Positions 1 through 5,359 of a DNA stretch of 11,621 nucleotides are shown in pieces. The notes under the pieces were generated by a model. It worked only from the letters and a program-made list of their open reading frames with translations, had not been told where the DNA came from and made no database searches. Position numbers and translations under genes: made by a program. Numbering within the stretch: position 1 is the first letter of the stretch; the number at the start of each line of letters is the position of its first letter. The DNA comes from Sva-07 sp964592115 (GTDB lineage Bacteria > Actinomycetota > Acidimicrobiia > Acidimicrobiales > Ilumatobacteraceae), in the NCBI GenBank assembly GCA_964592115.1, contig CAZQCP010000096.1, positions 1-11,621 of the forward strand, given 5' to 3'.

Positions 1-93
1 TCCGGGGTCAGACACCACATGCAACGACGCACCAGCGCCAGGCCGGCCAACGTCACGTGTGCTGTTGCATGTGGTGTCTGACCCCGGATGCAA
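1..93. repeat. Inverted pair of REP-like palindromic units
   Basis: Bases 1-25 and 64-88 are perfect 25-bp inverted repeats separated by 38 bp. The right copy is itself a near-palindrome at 65-93: outer arms TTGCAT (65-70) and ATGCAA (88-93), inner pairs GG/CC and GTC/GAC, centred on T79, with mismatches at only a few paired positions. The left copy has the same core (GGGGTCAGACACC) in opposite orientation and is cut by the window edge. Two palindromic units facing each other is the layout of bacterial REP/BIME elements, which are often mobilised by RAYT (Y1) transposases; no transposase is visible here. The pair lies just downstream of the RNA methyltransferase stop and could also act as a transcription end for that operon. 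The inverted repeat is certain; the REP assignment is inference. Confidence 0.75.
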
Positions 94-109
94 TCTGCAG
101 TGGGCTACG

Positions 110-940
110 TCAGCGCGGTGTGGGGCGGCTGATGGCAGCGAAGGCGACCGCGGCTGCCTGAGCGACGTTGAGCGAGTCGACGCTCGACGCGATCGGGATG
201 CGGACGCGAGCGTCGGCGGCCGCGAGCACCGGGGCCGACAGCCCGGGTCCCTCGGCGCCGAGCATCAACGCCAGCCGGGCCGGTGGCTCGAGCGACCAGA
301 GGTCTGCTGCGTCTGGGTCAGGCGTCAGCGCCCACGTCGTCACGCCGGTGCCGGCAAGCGTCGCCAGTGCGCCCGGCAGATCCGTGGCTCGAGCAACCGG
401 CAGGAGCAGGATCTCGCCCATGCTCACCCGCACCGAGCGACGGCTGTACGGGTCGGTGCACGTCGCGTCGATGAGCAGCCCGTCGAGGTCGAACGCTCGA
501 GCGGCGCGGGCGATCGCCCCGAGGTTCTCGTGGTCGTTGAGACCCTCGAGCACGGCGAACCGTCGGCCCGTCGTGAGCAGGGTCTCGACGGAGATCGCGG
601 GGCGGCGGTCGGCAGCAGCGAGGACGCCGCGGTGGAGATCGAACCCGACCACGTCGGCGATCACCCCCCGCTCGGCGACGAAGATCGGGACGTCACGTTC
701 GCCGAGGAGCCCCACGTGGGCGAACCGTGCGAGGCGCGACGTGGAGAGCAGCACGGAACGCACGCGGTGGTCGCTCTCGACCAGGCGATCGATGGCGACG
801 AACCCCTCGGCGACGAACAGCTCGCCGCCCTCGAACCGGCGGCGAAACGGCTGGTCGTTGAGCTGCCGATAGTCGTCGAGCCGCGGGTCGCGCGGGTCGA
901 CGATCTCGATGACGCCCGAACGGTCCGCCGCCGTGTTCAC
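110..940 (-). CDS. TrmH/SpoU-family RNA 2'-O-methyltransferase
   Basis: This 276-residue protein has the usual length of a two-part SpoU enzyme: an N-terminal RNA-binding segment (about 30-110) and a C-terminal trefoil-knot SAM domain (about 120-270). All three SpoU motifs are visible: motif 1 at 135-150 (NDHENLGAIARAARAF, with conserved N139 and R145), motif 2 at 226-235 (MLGAEGPGLS, E230) and motif 3 at 248-266 (IPI...SLNVAQAAAVA, N258). A DPYSRRSVRVSMG stretch (163-175) is also typical. The family transfers a methyl group from SAM to a ribose 2'-OH in tRNA or rRNA; the target cannot be read from sequence. The start is GTG, 16 nt after the VOC gene stop, with no strong Shine-Dalgarno, so translation is probably coupled. 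It is the last gene of a three-gene operon. Confidence 0.9.
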   Translation of the reverse strand: MNTAADRSGVIEIVDPRDPRLDDYRQLNDQPFRRRFEGGELFVAEGFVAIDRLVESDHRVRSVLLSTSRLARFAHVGLLGERDVPIFVAERGVIADVVGFDLHRGVLAAADRRPAISVETLLTTGRRFAVLEGLNDHENLGAIARAARAFDLDGLLIDATCTDPYSRRSVRVSMGEILLLPVARATDLPGALATLAGTGVTTWALTPDPDAADLWSLEPPARLALMLGAEGPGLSAPVLAAADARVRIPIASSVDSLNVAQAAAVAFAAISRPTPR

Positions 941-956
941 CGGCTCGACGCCGGGC

Positions 957-1424
957 TCACGTGGCGAACACCTGGTCGTCGTCGGCGAACGCCTTGAACT
1001 CGAGCGCGTTCCCCGAGGGATCGAGCAGGAACATCGTCGACTGCTCGCCGACGGCGCCGGCGAACCGCGTGTGCGGCTCGATCACGAACTCGGTGCCCGC
1101 GGCGCGGAGCCGGTCAGCCAGATCGCTCCAGTCGTCGGGCGTCAGCAGGACCCCGAAGTGGGGCACCGGCACGTTGTCGCCGTCGACCGGGTTCGTCATC
1201 GCCGCTCGACGTCCGCCGCTGCGATCGAGGTGGGCGACGAACTGGTGGCCGTACAGATCGAAGTCGACCCACGTCTCGGCGCTGCGCCCCTCGCGGCAGC
1301 CGAGCGTGTCGCCGTAGAACGAACGCGCCGCGGCAAGGTCGTCGACGGGCATCGCCAGGTGGAACCGAGCTCGCGGCGCCATGTGTCCGCCGGTGTGCGT
1401 CCCGGTGCCGGGTGTCGAGCTCAT
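957..1424 (-). CDS. VOC-superfamily (glyoxalase-fold) protein
   Basis: This 155-residue protein is one vicinal-oxygen-chelate unit of two beta-alpha-beta-beta-beta modules. The first begins FHLAMPVDDLAAARSFYGDTLG (written here in parts: FHLAMPVDDL at 21-30, then SFYGDTLG), and the second begins at VPHFGVLL (86-94). Candidate metal ligands are H22, H89 and E142, the last in the family-typical FLLDPSGNALEF strand. Members are metal-dependent lyases, dioxygenases, isomerases or resistance proteins, and the substrate cannot be predicted; labels such as 'extradiol dioxygenase' would be over-reading. The ATG at 1424 is preferred over an internal ATG at 1382 because GAGGA (minus strand, 1431-1435) lies 6 nt upstream, the clearest ribosome binding site in the window. 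It sits 17 nt downstream of the thioesterase gene. Confidence 0.88.
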   Translation of the reverse strand: MSSTPGTGTHTGGHMAPRARFHLAMPVDDLAAARSFYGDTLGCREGRSAETWVDFDLYGHQFVAHLDRSGGRRAAMTNPVDGDNVPVPHFGVLLTPDDWSDLADRLRAAGTEFVIEPHTRFAGAVGEQSTMFLLDPSGNALEFKAFADDDQVFAT

Positions 1425-1430
1425 GGTCGT

Positions 1431-1435
1431 TCCTC
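1431..1435 (-). promoter_or_regulatory. Ribosome binding site of the VOC gene
   Basis: GAGGA on the minus strand is 6 nt before the ATG at 1424. It decides the start of the VOC gene, and it stands out because most other starts in the window lack such a site. Confidence 0.7.
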
Positions 1436-1441
1436 GGTCGA

Positions 1442-1888
1442 TCAGTGGGGCAGCACGTACGTGCCCTGGGCGGTGGCGGTCGGCTTGTTCTCGCGGTCGT
1501 CGCACCACACGCGGACGGTACCGACGACGTTGCGGCGTCCGGCGACGTCGAGCGTCGCGCGGGCCCACAACACCGATCCCTGCGCCGGTCGCAAGAAGCG
1601 GATCGACAGCTCGGACGTGAGTGCCATCGGTTCGATGCGGCCGGTCGCGCCGAACAGGAGGTACCACAGCGCGGCGTCGGCGAGCCCGAACTGCGTCGGG
1701 CCGGAGATGAAGGCACCGGGCCGCAGCTCGGCTTCGGACACCTCGCGCCGGGCGACGGCGAAGTCGGGACCGATGGCGTGGCAGGGGTTGTTGGACCCGG
1801 GGAACAGGTGCCCGATCATCTCGTTGATCGACTCGGGTGTCGGGAACTGAGTCGTGTCGTCGACACCAGCTGCGGTCGAGGAAGGCAT
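1442..1888 (-). CDS. PaaI-type hotdog-fold thioesterase family protein
   Basis: This 148-residue protein has the size and layout of a single hotdog domain. The central helix region GPTQFGLADAALWYLL (63-78) carries the conserved G-P...D-A pattern (D71), followed by ALTSELSIRFLRPA (89-102), the T-x-E-L-x-I-x-F-L-R-P strand typical of PaaI/YbgC-like acyl-CoA thioesterases. The C-terminal strands (VVGTVRVW and TATAQGTYVLP) complete the fold. The likely role is hydrolysis of a CoA thioester in the cytoplasm; the acyl substrate is unknown. It is first in the operon with the VOC protein and the RNA methyltransferase. The ATG has no Shine-Dalgarno but a TAGCGT hexamer sits exactly 6 nt upstream, suggesting a leaderless message. 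A non-catalytic hotdog role cannot be excluded. Confidence 0.83.
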   Translation of the reverse strand: MPSSTAAGVDDTTQFPTPESINEMIGHLFPGSNNPCHAIGPDFAVARREVSEAELRPGAFISGPTQFGLADAALWYLLFGATGRIEPMALTSELSIRFLRPAQGSVLWARATLDVAGRRNVVGTVRVWCDDRENKPTATAQGTYVLPH

Positions 1889-1894
1889 GGCGCG

Positions 1895-1900
1895 ACGCTA
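1895..1900 (-). promoter_or_regulatory. Candidate -10 box, leaderless promoter of the thioesterase operon
   Basis: TAGCGT on the minus strand fits the actinobacterial TAnnnT -10 pattern and ends 6 nt before the ATG at 1888, so transcription would begin at or next to the start codon. A weak -35 match (TGGACG, about 18 nt upstream) is present. The same hexamer at the same spacing precedes the gene at 3884. Confidence 0.45.
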
Positions 1901-1922
1901 GCGAGCTTCCCTGCAGAGCGTC

Positions 1923-1928
1923 CATCGT
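1923..1928 (+). promoter_or_regulatory. Candidate -10 box, leaderless promoter of the oxidoreductase operon
   Basis: CATCGT keeps the A2 and T6 positions of a -10 box and ends 6 nt before the GTG at 1935. It lies in the 46-bp divergent gap shared with the thioesterase operon, so the two promoters would overlap. The evidence is the spacing shared with three other starts; the hexamer alone is weak. Confidence 0.3.
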
Positions 1929-1934
1929 GACATC

Positions 1935-3233
1935 GTGGCGGCGATGACCGATGTCACGCCCACGTCTTCAGCCAACGAGCGCCATGATGACCCTCAGCTC
2001 GGGCGGGTGGTTGTGGTCGGCGCGTCGCTGGCCGGCTTGCGCGCCGCTGAGACGCTGCGACAGCCCGGCATCGCCGGGGACACGGTCGGTGAGGTCGTCG
2101 TGATCGGCGCGGAGACGCACCGTCCGTACGACCGCCCGCCACTGTCGAAGAAGTTGCTGTCTGGCGACTGGGAACCCGACCGGATCGAGCTCCGCACCGC
2201 CGACCTCTTCGACGACCTCGACGTGGAGTGGCGTCTGGGAAGCGCGGCGACCGCGCTCGACGTCGCCAACCGGACGGTGACCGTCGCCGACGGGTCGACC
2301 GTGCCGTTCGACGGATTGATCATCGCCACGGGTGCGCACCCGAAGCGGCTCCCGGGGCAGACATCACTCGCGCGAGTCCACGAGTTGCGCACGCTCGACG
2401 ACTCGCTCGCGTTGCGTGCCGAGATCGCTTCGGGCGGCCGGCGGGTGGTGGTCGTCGGTGCGGGGTTCATCGGCTTGGAGGTCGCCGCGACGGCCCACCT
2501 GCTCGGCAACGACGTCGTCGTGCTCGAGGGGGCGCCCGCCCCGCTCGTGCGCGGCATCGGCGCCGAGATGGGCAACGCGATCGCCGACCTGCACCGCGAG
2601 CGTGGCGTCGACGTCCGCGTCGGCGCAATGATCGAGCAACTCACCGACGACGGCGTGCAACTCGCCGGTGGCGAGCTCGTCCCCGCCGACGTGATCGTCG
2701 TCGGCGTCGGTGTCACGCCGGCGACCGACTGGCTCGCCGGCAGTGGGCTCGTGGTGCGCGACGGGGTCGTGTGTGGTCCCGGCCTCGACGCGCTGGACCC
2801 GACGGGCGCAGCGGTGCCCGGCGTCTTCGCTGCGGGTGACGTGGCACGCTGGACGAACCCGCTGTTCGGCGAGGAGATGCGCGTCGAACACTGGACGAAC
2901 GCCGCCGAGCAGGGCGCCCACGCGGCGACCAACCTCGTGCGTTGGGCGCGCGGCGAGGATCAGGAGCCGTACGCCCCGCTGCCGTTCTTCTGGAGCGATC
3001 AGTTCGACCATCGCATCCAGTTCCTCGGGCGCGCCGGTGCCGACGACGAGGTGCGCATCGCCGCTGGCTCGGTGGCCGATCGCAAGTTCTTGGCGTTGTT
3101 CGGCAACAACGGCCAGCTGCACGGGGCGCTCGGCGTCAACGCGCCCCGTTGGGTGATGCCGATGCGCAAGCTGTTCATCGAGCACGCCTCGCTCGACGAG
3201 GCGGTCGCGGTGGCGATCCAGGCGGCGAGCTGA
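1935..3233 (+). CDS. FAD-dependent NAD(P)H:ferredoxin reductase (rhodocoxin/putidaredoxin reductase type)
   Basis: This 432-residue flavoprotein has two Rossmann folds: the FAD site VVVVGASLAGLRAAE (25-39) and the NAD(P)H site VVVVGAGFIGLE (171-182). Other family marks are RPYDRPPLSKK (63-73), the second FAD motif VFAAGDVA (297-304) and HWTNAAEQG (319-327). It should pass electrons from NAD(P)H via FAD to a [2Fe-2S] ferredoxin serving a P450 or ring-hydroxylating oxygenase. A Glu (E198) ending the second strand of the nucleotide fold favours NADH. No ferredoxin or oxygenase gene is within reach. The GTG at 1935 is chosen because a -10-like hexamer sits 6 nt upstream; an ATG at 1944 would shorten the protein by three residues. 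The segment before VFAAGD (about 278-294) diverges from the usual DE-x-x-x-T-S pattern. The MarR gene follows after 4 nt. Confidence 0.9.
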   Translation: MAAMTDVTPTSSANERHDDPQLGRVVVVGASLAGLRAAETLRQPGIAGDTVGEVVVIGAETHRPYDRPPLSKKLLSGDWEPDRIELRTADLFDDLDVEWRLGSAATALDVANRTVTVADGSTVPFDGLIIATGAHPKRLPGQTSLARVHELRTLDDSLALRAEIASGGRRVVVVGAGFIGLEVAATAHLLGNDVVVLEGAPAPLVRGIGAEMGNAIADLHRERGVDVRVGAMIEQLTDDGVQLAGGELVPADVIVVGVGVTPATDWLAGSGLVVRDGVVCGPGLDALDPTGAAVPGVFAAGDVARWTNPLFGEEMRVEHWTNAAEQGAHAATNLVRWARGEDQEPYAPLPFFWSDQFDHRIQFLGRAGADDEVRIAAGSVADRKFLALFGNNGQLHGALGVNAPRWVMPMRKLFIEHASLDEAVAVAIQAAS

Positions 3234-3237
3234 CTCG

Positions 3238-3740
3238 ATGGCCCGGCTCGACGCCAACCGCGTCGCCGCATGGCGAGGGTTGCAAGCGCTCGTCGGCCAG
3301 ATCGAGCGCGGCATCGACGAGGAGCTGCGCGCCGACTGGGACATCCAGCTCGGCTGGTTCGACGTGCTGGCATCGCTCCAACGCCTCGGTGGTCGTGCCC
3401 GGCCGCTCGACGTCGCCGCTGACCTCCGGCTCCCGCCGTCGAGCCTCAGCCGGCGACTGGATCGGCTGGAGGAGGAGGGGTGGATCGCACGGCACCGCAC
3501 CGCGTTGGACGACCCCACGGGGGCCGATCGGCGAGCGGTCGACGTCGAGTTGACGCGCACCGGCCGGCGCCTGTGGCGGGAGATGAACGTGAGCTATCGA
3601 CGGGCCTTGCAGGCGCAGTTTGCCGTGCACCTCAGCGACGAGGACATCGCCGACATCGCCCGCGTGCTCGACATCTTGTTCGACATCGCCGACCCGGAGG
3701 ACGAGCGACAGACACCGGACGAGTTCACGGCGTTCCTGTA
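3238..3740 (+). CDS. MarR-family winged-helix transcriptional regulator (3' end at assembly gap)
   Basis: 167 residues are readable before the N run. The centre is a winged helix-turn-helix: QLGWFDVLASLQRLGG (37-52), recognition helix PPSSLSRRLDRLEEEGWI (66-82), and a wing with the MarR-typical D-x-R pattern DDPTGADRRAVDVELTRTG (91-109). Flanking helices (1-35 and 117-155) would form the dimer interface. MarR proteins bind palindromic operators as dimers and usually release DNA on binding small phenolic or lipophilic ligands. The last readable codon is TAn, which is a stop if n is A or G; 167 residues is already a full MarR length, so the gene probably ends right there. It starts 4 nt after the reductase stop with no separate ribosome site, implying coupling and probably autoregulation of the pair. 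Confidence 0.85.
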
Positions 3741-3840
3741 NNNNNNNNNNNNNNNNNNNNNNNNNNNNNNNNNNNNNNNNNNNNNNNNNNNNNNNNNNNN
3801 NNNNNNNNNNNNNNNNNNNNNNNNNNNNNNNNNNNNNNNN
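3741..3840. other. Assembly gap (100 Ns)
   Basis: Exactly 100 Ns, the conventional filler for a gap of unknown length. The true distance between the MarR gene and the small membrane protein, and any genes between them, cannot be known. Reading frames that cross this block are artefacts. Confidence 0.99.
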
Positions 3841-3871
3841 AGGAGCACACGGCCGGCTCGCTCGTCGTCGG

Positions 3872-3877
3872 TAGCGT
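3872..3877 (+). promoter_or_regulatory. Candidate -10 box, leaderless promoter of the small membrane protein
   Basis: TAGCGT ends 6 nt before the GTG at 3884. Hexamer and spacing are identical to those before the thioesterase gene. No Shine-Dalgarno is present, which fits a leaderless message. No clear -35 is seen in the short stretch after the gap. Confidence 0.4.
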
Positions 3878-3883
3878 GGCAGC

Positions 3884-4150
3884 GTGCCCGCTCCGTCGAC
3901 GATCATCTGGGTCGGATTCGGCGTGCTGTTCGGAGTCGTGCTGTGGAAGGCGGGGATCGCCTTGTTGCGCGGCATGACGTCGATGCCGCCGGAGCCTCCG
4001 CCGACCGGTGAGCTGCGTCGGGTCAACCGCCGCTACCGATGCGACGTGTGTGGCGTCGAGGTGCGGCTGACGATGGCGCCCGACGAGGATCCGCCGCCGC
4101 CCAGGCACTGCCTCGAAGACATGACCGAGATCGCTCCGCTGTACGACTGA
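3884..4150 (+). CDS. Small membrane protein with Cys-rich, zinc-ribbon-like tail
   Basis: I do not recognise this 88-residue protein. It has one N-terminal transmembrane helix (about 7-29, IIWVGFGVLFGVVLWKAGIAL), a short Pro-rich linker (35-40), then a soluble domain with CDVC at about 53-56 and a second H-C pair (RHCLED) about 25 residues later. C-x2-C plus H-C could bind one zinc ion like a small zinc ribbon, but the usual second C-x2-C is missing. The tail is probably cytoplasmic given Arg/Lys residues after the helix. It is convergent with crgA in an origin-proximal neighbourhood, so a cell-envelope or division role is possible but unsupported. The GTG start lacks a Shine-Dalgarno but has a -10-like hexamer 6 nt upstream. 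Confidence 0.7.
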   Translation: MPAPSTIIWVGFGVLFGVVLWKAGIALLRGMTSMPPEPPPTGELRRVNRRYRCDVCGVEVRLTMAPDEDPPPPRHCLEDMTEIAPLYD

Positions 4151-4164
4151 CGCGCCAGCGCGCG

Positions 4165-4202
4165 GTTATCCACAGGTTTCCCCCACCCTGGGGGTGAATA
4201 AC
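4165..4202. terminator. Imperfect hairpin between convergent genes
   Basis: Outer arms at 4165-4172 and 4195-4202 pair over 8 bp with one mismatch, and an inner stem CCCCCA (4180-4185) / TGGGGG (4189-4194) closes on a 3-nt loop, leaving a 7-nt bulge on the left side. It lies 14 nt after the stop of the small membrane protein and about 70 nt beyond the crgA stop, so it could end both transcripts. There is no T tract. The outer arms coincide with two DnaA-box-like sequences, so the symmetry may instead reflect protein binding. Confidence 0.45.
4166..4174 (+). promoter_or_regulatory. DnaA-box consensus (TTATCCACA)
   Basis: A perfect 9/9 match to the bacterial DnaA box TTATNCACA, in a genome where AT-rich 9-mers are rare. 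A second, inverted 8/9 copy (TTATTCACC on the minus strand) lies at 4193-4201. The surrounding gene block is origin-proximal in other Actinobacteria, which raises the odds that this is a real DnaA site. A single good box with one imperfect partner is too little to call an origin. Confidence 0.5.
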
Positions 4203-4210
4203 AGCTGTGT

Positions 4211-4255
4211 GATTCCCGGTGATCTGATTCCGGATGGTGTGATTCCGGCTGTCGA
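4211..4255. repeat. Three 15-bp direct repeats (iteron-like)
   Basis: The word GATTCC begins at 4211, 4226 and 4241, exactly 15 bp apart. The units are GATTCCCGGTGATCT, GATTCCGGATGGTGT and GATTCCGGCTGTCGA; the two bases before each GATTCC are GT, CT and GT. The array starts 8 bp after the inverted DnaA-box-like arm and ends 18 bp before the crgA stop. It is non-coding between two convergent genes. Regular spacing suggests a protein-binding array; the protein is unknown. Confidence 0.65.
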
Positions 4256-4273
4256 GCGGCGTTCAGAGCGCGG

Positions 4274-4594
4274 CTAACGCCACTTGGTCGCCGCCCACAG
4301 ACCACACAAGATGCACAGCAGCCCGAGCAGCGTGGGAATGTTCGTGTCCGTGAACACGAGGTAGCGCGCCATGATCAACAGCCCGCCGATGACCAGGAGG
4401 GCGACCATGATGATCGGGATCCATGTCGGCGGCACGAGCTCTCGGCGTTGCGCCTTGGGCGTGTATCGCGACGACGCGGCGACCTCGTGAGTCACCTCAC
4501 GGTCCGACGCCGGGGTGGTGACGCGGCGATCCTCGGGGCGAGTGCCCTTCGGCGTGACCCGTCCACCACCCGTTTTTCTCTTCGGGGGAGCCAT
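4274..4594 (-). CDS. crgA: CrgA, small division-septum membrane protein
   Basis: This 106-residue protein has a basic, disordered cytoplasmic N-terminus (MAPPKRKTGGGR..., 1-45) and two transmembrane helices: WIPIIMVALLVIGGLLIMARYLVF (about 58-81) and LLGLLCILCGLWAATKW (about 89-105), ending in the family-typical W-R. CrgA proteins bind FtsZ, FtsI and other divisome parts, helping recruit or stabilise them at the septum. The adjoining pabA gene and the pknB-pbpA-rodA-pstP operon match the known actinobacterial neighbourhood. The frame stays open upstream to 4648, but the ATG at 4594 gives the expected basic N-terminus; a further in-frame ATG at 4609 is possible. A TATGCT hexamer at 4605-4610 (minus strand) may be its -10 box. 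Confidence 0.87.
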   Translation of the reverse strand: MAPPKRKTGGGRVTPKGTRPEDRRVTTPASDREVTHEVAASSRYTPKAQRRELVPPTWIPIIMVALLVIGGLLIMARYLVFTDTNIPTLLGLLCILCGLWAATKWR

Positions 4595-4670
4595 GCAGTG
4601 CCCGAGCATAGGGCAAGAGAGCCCGGCGGCGCTCACAGAACCCAACACCGCGGGATCCGTGCGCTGCCTC

Positions 4671-4676
4671 CATACT
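4671..4676 (+). promoter_or_regulatory. Candidate -10 box, leaderless promoter of pabA
   Basis: CATACT (A2 and T6 of the -10 consensus kept) ends 6 nt before the GTG at 4683. No purine-rich ribosome site is present in the preceding 30 nt, consistent with a leaderless message. Confidence 0.4.
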
Positions 4677-4682
4677 GGTTTC

Positions 4683-5261
4683 GTGCCGCGTGTGCTCGTG
4701 ATCGACAGCTACGACAGCTTCGTCTACAACCTGGTCCAGTATCTCGGTGAGCTCGGCGCCGAGCCGATCGTCGTGCGCAACGACGAGGTCACGGTCGCCG
4801 AGTCGGTGGCGCTCGCGCCCGACGCCGTGTTGTTGTCGCCCGGCCCGGGGCGGCCCGAGACGAGCGGGATCATCTGCGAGTCGATCGTCGAGTTCGCAGC
4901 ACTCGGCACGCCGGTGCTCGGCGTGTGTCTCGGCCACCAGGCGATCGGGCACGTGTACGGCGCGGACGTCGTCGGCGCGCCGGAGCTCATGCACGGCAAG
5001 ACGTCGGCGATCGAACACGACGGCGAGGGCGTGTTCGCCGGGCTCGTCTCGCCGCTCACGGCCACGCGCTATCACTCGCTCACGCTGGCGCCCGAGAGCA
5101 TCCCTGACGTGCTCGAGGTGACGGCTCGCACCGTCGACGGTGTCGTGATGGGTGTGCGCCACCGCGACCTCGACGTGGAAGGCGTGCAGTTCCACCCCGA
5201 GAGCATCCTCACCGGCCAGGGTCACGACCTCCTGCGCAACTTCCTCCGCCGCGCCCGCTGA
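4683..5261 (+). CDS. pabA: Aminodeoxychorismate/anthranilate synthase glutaminase subunit (PabA/TrpG)
   Basis: This 192-residue protein is a single class I glutamine amidotransferase domain of normal length. The catalytic triad is complete: C82 in GVCLGHQ (80-86), H171 and E173 in GVQFHPES (167-174). The oxyanion segment SPGPGRP (52-58), MHGKTS (103-108) and RYHSL (129-133) are typical of the PabA/TrpG group. It releases ammonia from glutamine and passes it to the chorismate-binding partner (PabB or TrpE), feeding folate or tryptophan synthesis. Many Actinobacteria use one origin-proximal copy for both pathways; which applies here cannot be told without the rest of the genome. The GTG at 4683 starts the conserved PRVLVIDSYDSF strand; the frame is open further upstream, but that part overlaps the crgA promoter and is not family-like. 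Confidence 0.92.
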   Translation: MPRVLVIDSYDSFVYNLVQYLGELGAEPIVVRNDEVTVAESVALAPDAVLLSPGPGRPETSGIICESIVEFAALGTPVLGVCLGHQAIGHVYGADVVGAPELMHGKTSAIEHDGEGVFAGLVSPLTATRYHSLTLAPESIPDVLEVTARTVDGVVMGVRHRDLDVEGVQFHPESILTGQGHDLLRNFLRRAR

Positions 5262-5273
5262 CGAGCGACCCTC

Positions 5274-5304
5274 CCGAACGAGTGTCGCGTGGGGACGCGT
5301 TCGG
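5274..5304. terminator. Stem-loop between convergent pabA and pknB
   Basis: CCGAACG (5274-5280) pairs perfectly with CGTTCGG (5298-5304) around a 17-nt loop; an alternative inner stem CGCGT/ACGCG (5286-5290, 5295-5299) closes on GGGG. It starts 13 nt after the pabA stop and lies about 55 nt beyond the pknB stop, a good place for a bidirectional transcription end. No T tract follows, so it would be a non-canonical terminator. Confidence 0.5.
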
Positions 5305-5359
5305 TGGGACTGGTGCAACGGAGCGCCTCCGCCCGAGCGTCGTGCGGCGCGGCAGGGCG

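Noticed and set aside
59..997. Long plus-strand reading frame of 312 codons
   Set aside because: It is antisense to the SpoU methyltransferase, whose three motifs are intact. The product is Arg/Asp-rich without recognisable domains, as expected from the GC-rich opposite strand.
3594..4108. Reading frames running across the N block on both strands
   Set aside because: They depend on 100 unknown bases read as open codons and lack real sequence support.
4165..4255. Calling this gap the chromosome origin (oriC)
   Set aside because: Only one perfect and one imperfect DnaA box, no AT-rich unwinding stretch, and dnaA/dnaN are not in the window.
4211..4255. CRISPR array
   Set aside because: Repeats of 15 bp with no spacers of regular unique sequence and no cas genes; these are tandem units.
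4033..4305. Minus-strand frame with a repeated ESHHPESDHRESH-like peptide
   Set aside because: The peptide repeat is the translation of the 15-bp DNA repeats; the frame overlaps the small membrane protein and the crgA end, and has no plausible start context.
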